Below are positions 1-6,399 of a stretch of 64,000 nt of DNA, one piece after another. Made by a program: the position numbers and the translations under genes. Numbering within the stretch: position 1 is the stretch's first letter; each line of letters opens with the position of its first letter. Under the pieces are notes generated by a model. The model did no database searches, was not told the DNA's origin, and saw only the letters and a list, made by a program, of their open reading frames with translations. The stretch lies in the NCBI GenBank assembly GCA_002413835.1, contig DHXU01000006.1, positions 64,386 through 128,385 on the forward strand. Direction: 5' to 3'. Source of the DNA: Candidatus Saccharibacteria bacterium UBA5148 (GTDB lineage Bacteria > Patescibacteriota > Saccharimonadia > Saccharimonadales > UBA4665).

Positions 1-74
1 ACTAAGCCCAGCACTTGAATCTAACAATTAGGGATTCAGTAAGCGAATATTAATCTCGTTTAATAACAACGTGC

Positions 75-100
75 TTCAAAGAGGTTATAACCTCTTTGAA
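75..100. repeat. 26-bp perfect palindrome
   Basis: Each 13-base half is the exact reverse complement of the other, with AAAGAGG/CCTCTTT arms meeting at a central GTTATAAC. There is no run of T after it, so it is not an obvious terminator. It lies in a gene-free stretch upstream of the first core repeat and could be a dimer-binding operator or a recombinase-arm site. The rest of 1-276 holds no gene that I can recognise. Confidence 0.6.
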
Positions 101-149
101 TATTAACGACTCTTTAGACTCAAACTTCAAAACTTAACTCTGTAATATA

Positions 150-179
150 GTTATACTTTCATTAACAATGCTGCACCAA
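150..179 (+). repeat. Type-B core repeat (attachment-like site), copy 1
   Basis: This 30-bp block matches 4056-4085 with only two mismatches and ends in the 11-bp core TGCTGCACCAA (169-179). The same core closes the longer type-A repeats at 1127-1137, 3316-3326 and 4908-4918, always in the same orientation and always between unrelated genes. On the minus strand the core reads as codons L-V-Q and is followed here by an early stop. Interpreted as a recombination junction of a cassette-like array; no recombinase gene is visible in the window. Confidence 0.55.
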
Positions 180-192
180 GAATAAGCGCTTT

Positions 193-219
193 GACCTCAG
201 TAATTTGAGGTCTTTTTTT
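193..219 (+). terminator. Rho-independent terminator
   Basis: A seven-base stem GACCTCA/TGAGGTC with a short loop is followed by seven T residues. It sits directly after the core repeat at 169-179 and before the prepilin-like gene, so it insulates that gene from transcription entering from the left. The same position (just right of a core) carries terminators at 4103 and 4930. Confidence 0.7.
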
Positions 220-276
220 GCAAATGGGTGTCTTTACGTTTATGCTTAAATCAAATATCTAAACTTAAGGATACTT

Positions 277-984
277 ATGACAAAACTTAACAAAGAAACG
301 AATGGCTTTACGATTATTGAAGTTCTACTGGTGCTTGTAATCTTAGCAACTATTGGTGTAGCTGGTTATTTTGTGGTTAAGCATGTTAACAAGAAACCAG
401 TTACCGCAACCCAAACACCTATAACCCAGCCTGCTCCTGCTAATTCGGTCGCACCGAAACCTAAGGCATCGCCCACATCAGTCGTCATTTCTTCTTCAGA
501 TGGGAAAGTTCAGCTAACGCTACCTGTAAGCTGGGAGGTTGTTAATAATCCAAATAACAGCCAGACAATTGAGAACTTAAACAACAATCCTAACTGTTTC
601 ACAGCTACTGACCCTAATCCTTGCATATATTACACTTGGTTTGTCCCGAAAGCATACAGTACGACTCAGGTATGGTTTCTCGCTGCCGAAAAAACGAATC
701 AAACACCTCAGCAAGTGATTAATTCAATTATTGGGGTGCCGCAAGCTGCTGACATTCTTGCTCAAAGTAGTCAGCCTATCAATGGTTATGCCGCCTACTA
801 TATTGAATACAAATCATCTAACACGAATATATATTATGCAATCGCAGATAAAGGTTACGTTGTGCTAATGACAAATGGACAGCTTAATGACCAATCTGAC
901 CCAAACACGACCCTGAATAGTCCCTCTTCGACCTATATTACGGACTGGCGAAACATTGTGAATTCAGTAAAACTTAACTTTTAG
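277..984 (+). CDS. Prepilin-like secreted protein with N-terminal methylation motif
   Basis: The 235-residue product starts with a short basic leader, then GFTIIEVLLVLVIL, which is the class III/type IV prepilin cleavage and methylation signature (cut before F, glutamate at +5), and then a hydrophobic helix to about residue 35. A Thr/Pro/Ala-rich linker (about 40-68) leads to a globular region with no recognisable family. It would be processed by a prepilin peptidase and could be a minor pilin or pseudopilin. No other pilus gene is adjacent. A weak AAGGA precedes the ATG. It is the first gene cargo of the core-repeat array and is followed 28 bp later by the 125-bp repeat. Confidence 0.75.
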   Translation: MTKLNKETNGFTIIEVLLVLVILATIGVAGYFVVKHVNKKPVTATQTPITQPAPANSVAPKPKASPTSVVISSSDGKVQLTLPVSWEVVNNPNNSQTIENLNNNPNCFTATDPNPCIYYTWFVPKAYSTTQVWFLAAEKTNQTPQQVINSIIGVPQAADILAQSSQPINGYAAYYIEYKSSNTNIYYAIADKGYVVLMTNGQLNDQSDPNTTLNSPSSTYITDWRNIVNSVKLNF

Positions 985-1012
985 TAAAGCTAAGTTAATA
1001 TACACATTATGG

Positions 1013-1137
1013 TAAGGTGTAACTCCCCGCTCTCATCTACTCACTAGATAATCTTGATACGGCAGTTCTAGTATTTTCCTCCAACGAGCTATTTCAACTC
1101 TGATAAGGCATAAACTTTTACCTGCTTGCTGCACCAA
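1013..1137 (+). repeat. 125-bp type-A core repeat, copy 1 (with minus-strand coding remnant 1033-1137)
   Basis: Identical over 125 bp to 3202-3326 and related to 4814-4918. It ends in the core TGCTGCACCAA (1127-1137). Read on the minus strand from the core, it encodes a 34-residue tail starting LVQQAGKS and containing EIARWRKILELPYQDYL, then a stop at 1033. Comparison with the diverged copy at 4814-4918 shows differences concentrated at third codon positions, so the repeat descends from the 3' end of a real protein gene. No open frame continues upstream of the core, so it is a remnant. Its outer ends GGTGTA/TGCACC can pair. Confidence 0.7.
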
Positions 1138-1194
1138 TTTTAAATAACAGATATGGCACGTTCTAAGACTCAAACGCCACCTGATTGCTTTGTT

Positions 1195-1386
1195 TTAATA
1201 GCGGTCCGCAGCAGTACTCCTTGGAAGAAGGGCCTTATGTTTGTCTTTGGCCTGGCTACCCGGGCCGCCATGTAGAAATATAAAGGGGACTACGGCGTCT
1301 CTGTTGCCCCAATCAAGGATATGGAGCGTATGGCCGTCGCCGACGTCGAGCATTAATTCTTGGTTGGTGAACGAATCTTGTTGCAT
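1195..1386 (-). pseudogene. Truncated alpha/beta hydrolase (prolyl iminopeptidase-like) N-terminal fragment
   Basis: Starting at the ATG at 1386, the fragment has about 63 residues and contains FIFLHGGPGSQ, the oxyanion-hole HGGPG motif typical of proline iminopeptidases and related alpha/beta hydrolases. The family is normally about 300 residues, with the catalytic Ser/Asp/His further on; here the frame ends soon after the HGGPG and KHKA region, and the following sequence does not continue the family in another frame. It lies against the left end of its cassette, so a cassette-boundary deletion is likely. On the minus strand a TATACT box (plus-strand 1393-1398) stands six bases before the ATG, so the start region may still be expressed leaderlessly. 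Confidence 0.6.
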
Positions 1387-1412
1387 GGGCTCAGTATACA
1401 GCAGCCCGTTAG

Positions 1413-1856
1413 CTAGTTTTGCAGGGCAGCGCAAAACACGACGAAAAGTAAGCCAGCAAGGGGCAGCTCAATCCAGATGCCCCACGGCCTTTCGTAGCGC
1501 TGAATCTTGGCGTGCCATTTTGTGTACCAGTTTTGATTATTACTAAGGTCAAATGACCGATTTTTGACAACTCGTCCGACCCAGACGAAGTCCGGCAAGA
1601 CGGCAGCCACTCCGCAAGCCAACATCGCATAATGATGGGTAGCGGCAGCCGGAACGATCAGCGCCGCGGTCGCAAAGAAATCAACCGTGAAGACTATCTT
1701 CCAGGCCTTGGATACGTCGCGCTGCCTGTGCGGCAAGCCGTAGTGTGGCAGCGCGTCGAGGACAAAATGTGACGCCACTGCGACAGGTAGCGCCAGCGGT
1801 AAGGGCAGGACTTTGCCAATCAACGCTCCGACGAGGGCATGATTAAACCCGATCAT
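1413..1856 (-). CDS. Small integral membrane protein, hydrolase-like (DUF4184/YdjM type uncertain)
   Basis: A 147-residue protein beginning MIGFNHALVGALIGK. The start at 1856 was chosen because the longer upstream frame lies inside the neighbouring gene. It has about four hydrophobic segments, and conserved-looking histidines and aspartates at membrane edges (NHAL near residue 5, SHFVLDALPHYG near 33, LPDFVW near 90). This arrangement recalls the LexA-controlled YdjM/metal-dependent membrane hydrolase families, but the assignment is only by motif. The start overlaps the end of the SpoOM-like gene by 14 bp, so the two are probably co-transcribed. Confidence 0.55.
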   Translation of the reverse strand: MIGFNHALVGALIGKVLPLPLALPVAVASHFVLDALPHYGLPHRQRDVSKAWKIVFTVDFFATAALIVPAAATHHYAMLACGVAAVLPDFVWVGRVVKNRSFDLSNNQNWYTKWHAKIQRYERPWGIWIELPLAGLLFVVFCAALQN

Positions 1857-2538
1857 TGGTGGGTTGTTCGGCTTCTGGCTGAACTGGTGTGACAATAGGC
1901 TGAGGCTGGACCACTGTTGCTTGAGGCTGAGCCACTGTTGTTTGGGGCTGAACTGGTGCCGGCGCGGCCGCCACAATCGACTCGGGCGGGGCAGCGGCAG
2001 CCGTCTCTGCGGGTGGCAAAATCTGAATCGGTTGCTTGTCACTCGGGTCGAGCGCAATGCCCTCGACATCGGCCGAGGCATGCACCGTGTAGGTAAAATT
2101 CATGTGCGAAAAGTTCTGGGCGATCGAGGTAATCGCTTGTAGCGCGCCGCCGAGGGCGCCGGCCTGATCGAAGTTACCCATGTTCATGTTGCCCATACCG
2201 CTAATGAAGAGCTCGAGCGTGACTTGCTTCGTCTCACCGGGTGCGATGGTAAACGGTTCTCGGTTTTCTGCTTTGGCGACGACCTGTGAGGTTGCCGTAT
2301 CCTGCGGGTTGCCCCCGCTGCCAGTGCCGATGCCGGAACCAAGACCAATGTTTACGCCCTGTTCGCGGGCCACAGCTTTGATCTCGACTTTGACACTCTT
2401 TACGCTTTGCGAGCTGTCGGCCGTGATGCTGACGGTCACCGGGATGACCTGGTTGGCCGGGACTGAGCTCGGTGCCTGGACGTGGACTTTGACGCCGCCA
2501 TGATTAAAATTAGCTTTTAGTTTACTGAATAATCCCAT
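1843..2538 (-). CDS. SpoOM/arrestin-like beta-sandwich protein
   Basis: A 231-residue protein starting MGLFSKLKANFNHGGVKVHV. The N-terminal basic short helix followed by beta-strands and PANQVIPVTVSITAD is the pattern of the SpoOM (sporulation-control) arrestin-like family. A glycine-rich insert (about 68-80) and a proline/glutamine/valine-rich tail of about 60 residues with repeated VVQPQ-type units follow. SpoOM-type proteins in non-sporulating bacteria are cytosolic or membrane-associated stress or regulatory proteins of unknown mechanism. It is co-directional with the overlapping membrane gene downstream and divergent from the DinB-like gene. Confidence 0.5.
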   Translation of the reverse strand: MGLFSKLKANFNHGGVKVHVQAPSSVPANQVIPVTVSITADSSQSVKSVKVEIKAVAREQGVNIGLGSGIGTGSGGNPQDTATSQVVAKAENREPFTIAPGETKQVTLELFISGMGNMNMGNFDQAGALGGALQAITSIAQNFSHMNFTYTVHASADVEGIALDPSDKQPIQILPPAETAAAAPPESIVAAAPAPVQPQTTVAQPQATVVQPQPIVTPVQPEAEQPTNDRV

Positions 2539-2637
2539 TTTGGTTGTCCTTATCTTATAAACTTAACAATAGCCTATAGTACGAATTGTTACAATCAGCT
2601 CGCCGCGGCCGGTTATACTAAATACAGGAGGAAACAT

Positions 2638-3138
2638 ATGCTATTGAATGAATTACTGACCGACGCCTTTGAGCGGATCAAAGAGGTGGTGCATCAGACG
2701 GTCGAAGGATTAAGTGCCGGGGATCTGACGTTTCGGCCAGATAGTGCGGGCAACTCGATCGGCTGGCTAGTTTGGCATTTGACGCGCATCCAGGACGATC
2801 ATATCTCAGACGCTAGGCAGTCCGAGCAACTGTGGAGCTCGGCATGGTTTGATAAGTTTGGGTTGCCCCTGGACAAGGACGATACCGGCTACGGTCACAC
2901 CAGCGCCCAGGCTGCCAGCGTGAAGGCGACTGCTGAGCTGCTGCTTGGCTATTACGACGCGGTGCACGCCGCCACGGTCAAATATATCGACGGGTTGAAA
3001 GAGGAAGATTATGACAGGGTAGTCGATACGCGCTGGGATCCGCCGGTGACGCTTGCGGTGCGGCTGGTCAGCGTCATATCAGATGATCTGCAGCACGCTG
3101 GCCAGGCAGCTTATGTCAAGGGACTACTACAAGCCTGA
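2638..3138 (+). CDS. DinB-family (DUF664-like) putative metal-dependent transferase
   Basis: The 166-residue helical protein has the DinB four-helix-bundle signatures: WLVWHLTRIQDDH around residues 44-56 with a metal-binding His, and the late DDLQHAGQAAYV near 150-162 with the other ligand His. Families of this type include bacillithiol/mycothiol-dependent thiol transferases and many uncharacterised members. An AGGAGG ribosome site six bases before the ATG and a TATACT box further up support the start at 2638. It diverges from the SpoOM-like gene and belongs to the same cassette segment between the two identical 125-bp repeats. Confidence 0.75.
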   Translation: MLLNELLTDAFERIKEVVHQTVEGLSAGDLTFRPDSAGNSIGWLVWHLTRIQDDHISDARQSEQLWSSAWFDKFGLPLDKDDTGYGHTSAQAASVKATAELLLGYYDAVHAATVKYIDGLKEEDYDRVVDTRWDPPVTLAVRLVSVISDDLQHAGQAAYVKGLLQA

Positions 3139-3201
3139 GCTTTGGTCATAACTTCATCTTAGCAAACAAAAGCATATCAAAGTGCTATAGTCGAATGAAG
3201 A

Positions 3202-3326
3202 TAAGGTGTAACTCCCCGCTCTCATCTACTCACTAGATAATCTTGATACGGCAGTTCTAGTATTTTCCTCCAACGAGCTATTTCAACTCTGATAAGGCAT
3301 AAACTTTTACCTGCTTGCTGCACCAA
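3202..3326 (+). repeat. 125-bp type-A core repeat, copy 2
   Basis: Identical over all 125 bases to 1013-1137, including the minus-strand 34-codon remnant (3222-3326) and the terminal core TGCTGCACCAA (3316-3326). Identity ends sharply on both sides. It stands between the DinB-like gene and the HD-domain gene. As a direct repeat it would allow loss of the entire 1138-3326 segment by homologous recombination. Confidence 0.75.
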
Positions 3327-3365
3327 CTCTATGTAACATAGAAATTATTTCGTATCTGTTACTGC

Positions 3366-3371
3366 TATACT
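3366..3371 (+). promoter_or_regulatory. -10 box TATACT, leaderless start of the HD gene
   Basis: TATACT ends six bases before the ATG at 3378 and no Shine-Dalgarno sequence can fit in between. A transcript from this box would begin at or next to the start codon. No good -35 hexamer is seen. Confidence 0.5.
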
Positions 3372-3377
3372 AAGCTC

Positions 3378-4040
3378 ATGAAACTTATAAATTTGGACGC
3401 AGCAGTTTTAAGAAACAAGCTACAGGGCTACTTGCAGGGTGACGAACAGTACAAAGCTGTATTCAGCTATACAAAACAACGTTTCAGTGAAGCAAATCAT
3501 CTTCCTGCCCACAACTGGGCACATGCTTATAGAGATACTCTGAACGCGATTGTTATTGGAGAGGCAGAAGGTGCCGATATGAAGGTTGTGCTGCCGGCCA
3601 TAACTATGCACGACATTGGCTTTCTGTATGGAGCCGATGGACGGACTCATGGGGCAGTCGGCGCAGATAAGCTGGGTGAATATCTTAAAGATGGCAGTAT
3701 TGTCTACTCGAAGGAAATGATAGAAAAAATTGCAAACTGTATACGGACGCACAAGGGCAGCATGCATAATGAAAAACCCGAAGGACTTGAGGCAAAGGTT
3801 GTTGCAGACGCTGATCTCGTAGAGAAATTTGGCCCAATCGGTGTGTATCAAAATATTCGTACCTTCGCAGAATTTAACTGGCCACTGGAGAAAAATCTAG
3901 AGCGTGCAACAGAGATTTTTAATCTTACGCTTGAGACCGAAACAGGCAAATCAATAGTTGAGCCAGGTAGACAGTTTGTTGCAGACTTCTACAAGGAATT
4001 ATCGGAAGCCACTAGCCCGTATATTGAGGATGCTACTTAA
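3378..4040 (+). CDS. HD-domain phosphohydrolase
   Basis: A 220-residue protein with the metal-binding pattern of HD phosphohydrolases: HNWAHAYRD (His45/His49), the HD pair His78-Asp79 in ITMHDIGFLYG, the later histidines near 91 and 125 (IRTHKG), and Asp144 in VVADADLVEKFG. The substrate cannot be told; relatives act on nucleotides or cyclic nucleotides. Length is typical of stand-alone YedJ/uncharacterised HD proteins. The gene is a single-gene cassette: a type-A core repeat and leaderless promoter precede it, and the type-B repeat begins at most 15 bp after its stop. Confidence 0.8.
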   Translation: MKLINLDAAVLRNKLQGYLQGDEQYKAVFSYTKQRFSEANHLPAHNWAHAYRDTLNAIVIGEAEGADMKVVLPAITMHDIGFLYGADGRTHGAVGADKLGEYLKDGSIVYSKEMIEKIANCIRTHKGSMHNEKPEGLEAKVVADADLVEKFGPIGVYQNIRTFAEFNWPLEKNLERATEIFNLTLETETGKSIVEPGRQFVADFYKELSEATSPYIEDAT

Positions 4041-4055
4041 CAGCTTGCAAGTACG

Positions 4056-4085
4056 GTTATACTTTCGTTAATAATGCTGCACCAA
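4056..4085 (+). repeat. Type-B core repeat, copy 2
   Basis: A 30-bp match (two mismatches) to 150-179, ending in the core TGCTGCACCAA at 4075-4085. It starts 15 bp after the HD gene stop and the core is followed by a terminator, a promoter box and the next gene. On the minus strand the core codons L-V-Q-H-Y are followed at once by a stop. Confidence 0.6.
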
Positions 4086-4102
4086 TGGACTTATGCTTAA
4101 AT

Positions 4103-4120
4103 ACCCGCAAGGGTCTTTTT
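4103..4120 (+). terminator. Weak rho-independent terminator
   Basis: A four-base stem ACCC/GGGT with a GCAA loop is followed by C and five T residues. It lies between the core repeat and the promoter of the dehydrogenase gene, the same relative position as terminators at 193 and 4930. Confidence 0.45.
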
Positions 4121-4122
4121 GT

Positions 4123-4128
4123 TATACT
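4123..4128 (+). promoter_or_regulatory. -10 box TATACT, leaderless start of the dehydrogenase gene
   Basis: TATACT ends seven bases before the ATG at 4136, which therefore would lie at the transcript start. This decides the start: the in-frame ATG at 4085 overlaps the core repeat and the terminator and would add 17 residues that do not belong to the family. Confidence 0.5.
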
Positions 4129-4135
4129 AGTAGGC

Positions 4136-4798
4136 ATGAGAAACAAAGTTGCAATAATAACGGGTGGTTCATCTGGAATCGGCGCAGTAATAGCCGATGT
4201 ATTGAAGGCAAAAGGCTGGGAGGTTATTGCGCCTACACACGACGAGCTTGACCTATGTGACCTTAGCGCCGTTACTGAGTATGCAAAGAAAATTACGGCC
4301 GAGAAGAGTGAGGTACGAGCATTTATCCACGCAGCTGGAATATGGCATGATGGAGAGCGGGTGCTTGCGGACATGCCGATGGGTACGTTTAACGCCCATC
4401 AAATAATTGAGACTATGAATGTGGGCGTCACATCGGCGATAGTGCTGCTAAATGGACTAATATCGGTCATGAAGGAGGGTACATTTATTGGTATCAGTGG
4501 CACATTCAGCGATGGCGCAAAGGGTTGGCTACCATACTACTTAAGCAAAAGAGCCTTGGAAGATCTTATACTTGGCCTTAGCCAAGATGCTATTAACCTA
4601 CGAGCGTATGGCATATCTCCTGCTGACACCGCGACGGAAGCGTTTAAGAAATACTATCCGCAGTACGCAGTGTCAGCTCAATCTCCAACAGCGGTGGCAG
4701 GCCTAGCGGTTAAGCTATTGGAAGGCCAAGATACCTACAGGAATGGTGACATAATTGAAATACGTCAAGGCGACACTTCACGCTCGTTTCATTCATAG
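4136..4798 (+). CDS. Short-chain dehydrogenase/reductase (SDR)
   Basis: A 220-residue Rossmann-fold oxidoreductase. The cofactor motif TGGSSGIG is at residues 9-16, directly after the first beta-strand MRNKVAIIT, and the catalytic Tyr134/Lys138 pair is in PYYLSKRALE with a serine in the preceding strand GISGTFS. The length is slightly short for the family (about 240-250). The substrate is not predictable. It is the last cargo gene of the core-repeat array; a type-A repeat begins 15 bp after the stop. Confidence 0.85.
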   Translation: MRNKVAIITGGSSGIGAVIADVLKAKGWEVIAPTHDELDLCDLSAVTEYAKKITAEKSEVRAFIHAAGIWHDGERVLADMPMGTFNAHQIIETMNVGVTSAIVLLNGLISVMKEGTFIGISGTFSDGAKGWLPYYLSKRALEDLILGLSQDAINLRAYGISPADTATEAFKKYYPQYAVSAQSPTAVAGLAVKLLEGQDTYRNGDIIEIRQGDTSRSFHS

Positions 4799-4813
4799 TC
4801 TGAATCCCGGTAC

Positions 4814-4918
4814 TTACTTCACCTGTAGATATTCTTGATATGGAAACTCCAATATTCTCCTCCAACGTGCAATCTCGCCCCTGATTTGGTGGTAACTTTT
4901 ACTCGCCTGCTGCACCAA
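4814..4918 (+). repeat. Type-A core repeat, diverged copy 3 (minus-strand 3'-end remnant)
   Basis: About 78% identical, without gaps, to the two 125-bp repeats over 31 codons and ending in the core TGCTGCACCAA (4908-4918). The minus strand encodes LVQQASKS...EIARWRRILEFPYQEYL and a stop at 4814. Of 23 base differences from copy 1 over these codons, 14 are third-position and nine codons change synonymously, so the copies diverged while encoding protein. A stop codon lies three codons upstream of the core on the minus strand, so only the 3' end survives here. Confidence 0.7.
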
Positions 4919-4929
4919 ATAGCATCATC

Positions 4930-4950
4930 AGCCCCGTCGAGGGGCTTTTT
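4930..4950 (+). terminator. Rho-independent terminator
   Basis: Stem AGCCCC/GGGGCT with a GTCGA loop followed by T residues, twelve bases after the last core. It can stop transcription leaving the array before it runs into the convergent secreted-protein gene. Confidence 0.75.
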
Positions 4951-4998
4951 GTTTGGCTTCGGCGACTGTTCTAAGGGGGTTGTGTTCAGTGCACCACC

Positions 4999-6165
4999 TT
5001 ACGGCCAGTATTGTGAACGGCAGGCAGCGACACCGTCTTTCATACCACCGCGTAAAGCTAAGCTGTTATATAACTCAGTTATGCCGATATTATTGCCAGT
5101 AGGATCGGTATTATCAGTACTACCGTCGTACCAGACGTAACCAATAAGGGATTGAGCACCGTATTTGCAAAAAGCAGTTATTTGCGTTGTCAGCTGCGCC
5201 TGGGTTGGTGGCAGTAGGTATACCGGCTGAGGCAATTGCTGGCCGTTACCTCGCCCTGTGCGCGGATTGTAACCAAATGACTGGGGCATGCCAATGAGTG
5301 GTTCTTTGGAATTGTCCCAGCCTTTCAGTCTCAATAGCTTTAACGCCTCCGGTAATACTGTGTGCATGTCCCACTCGACGATGCCATTCAGCGGTTTGGT
5401 TAAGCCGGGCGAGTAGGAGTAGATCGCAACCGCATTGCACCAGTTAGGAGAAAAGTTTGTTATCGCGCGTTGGAAAGCAGGGTAATTCGTCACCAAATTT
5501 TGACTGCCCGTTGGCGTATAGCCCAAGGGCATGTAAAACGCGCAGACCGTTGGCTTCTTAGAGTCAACTGACCGAATTGCCCGGTAGACATCCGGTAGAT
5601 CACCAGAAAAATCACTCCAATAATCATCAAGCAGATAGTAAGCCGCCACTTGCGGATCATCTTTCGTTTTCTGTATGTAGGTTTTCACATCATCGAGAAG
5701 CTTTTGCTTAGCCGCAGTGGAGAGCGGCGCACAAGTACCTAGACCGCCAGGGCATTCGCTGTAGTATAAAAGACTCTCAGGATGAACGTCAACATAATAC
5801 ATGTTGTGTGCGACCATGGCTATTGTCAACGGATCGCTCGCGCCTCTGTAGGCTGTAAGGGCAAGTTGTATGCTCGACGAAGCTGCCAGAGGTATATCAC
5901 CCGCGTTTCCTAGTGCATAGGCACCGCCTTTGTGTAATAAGCTCAAGAACGAAACGGAACATCCCCCGAACGAAACTGCACGAGTACCGGAGGCGGTGGT
6001 ATCGTTCACCTTGCTCGCACAGTTGTTGACAGTACCGTTCTCGGGTTCGAGAGAAATAGTTGCTGGCGTAGCGCGCGCGACAGTCAATAGAATCGTACCG
6101 AGTATGCCGAAACCGAGTATAACCAGGCTGTAGACTATAGTCTTAGAATGCTGGCTTGAGGTCAT
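4999..6165 (-). CDS. Secreted glycosidase-like protein with N-terminal surface module
   Basis: A 388-residue protein. It has a membrane/signal segment at about residues 11-30, then the module ATISLEPENGTV...DTTASGTRAVSFGG (about 33-70), which recurs in the genes at 14145 and 15374 and resembles a shortened CBM6/35-type beta unit. The remainder (about 75-388) has alternating strands and helices with aromatic-rich motifs (YYLLDDYWSDFSGDL; EWDMHTVLPEALKLL; GYVWYDGSTDN) suggesting a TIM-barrel glycoside hydrolase or related carbohydrate-active domain. The acid pair in DDYW is a candidate catalytic region. I cannot name the family. It is convergent with the cassette array. Confidence 0.55.
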   Translation of the reverse strand: MTSSQHSKTIVYSLVILGFGILGTILLTVARATPATISLEPENGTVNNCASKVNDTTASGTRAVSFGGCSVSFLSLLHKGGAYALGNAGDIPLAASSSIQLALTAYRGASDPLTIAMVAHNMYYVDVHPESLLYYSECPGGLGTCAPLSTAAKQKLLDDVKTYIQKTKDDPQVAAYYLLDDYWSDFSGDLPDVYRAIRSVDSKKPTVCAFYMPLGYTPTGSQNLVTNYPAFQRAITNFSPNWCNAVAIYSYSPGLTKPLNGIVEWDMHTVLPEALKLLRLKGWDNSKEPLIGMPQSFGYNPRTGRGNGQQLPQPVYLLPPTQAQLTTQITAFCKYGAQSLIGYVWYDGSTDNTDPTGNNIGITELYNSLALRGGMKDGVAACRSQYWP

Positions 6166-6399
6166 ATTTGGATTCTAAAGCATTAGCGGTCGCATTGCTA
6201 TAGGAGGCTGACCATCCGGTAGACCAACAGACTGTTCTGGTGCCACGAGGAACGCTCTAAGCGGCATCCATTTTACAGACCTAGAGCTGATCATGCGGAG
6301 CATGAACTGGACAATAAAACAGATGGCAGGTGATGACTCCATCGCCGAGCCCAAATGTTTGCACATTCTTATAGTAAGTTGTATGGTTCAATTACCTAT
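6166..6399. other. Intergenic region between divergent secreted-protein genes
   Basis: No convincing gene. It should hold the divergent promoters of the genes at 6165 (minus) and 6400 (plus), but no strong -35/-10 pair is evident. A 63-codon minus-strand frame has no start signal or family resemblance. Confidence 0.4.

Noticed and set aside
1013..1137. Repeats as tRNA or tmRNA genes because they end in GCACCA and the ends can pair
   Set aside because: No T-arm consensus, anticodon arm or tag-peptide region is present, and the third-position divergence pattern shows protein-coding ancestry.
150..4918. Canonical integron attC sites
   Set aside because: The repeats lack RYYYAAC and GTTRRRY ends and the imperfect long palindrome of attC; only the cassette logic is similar.
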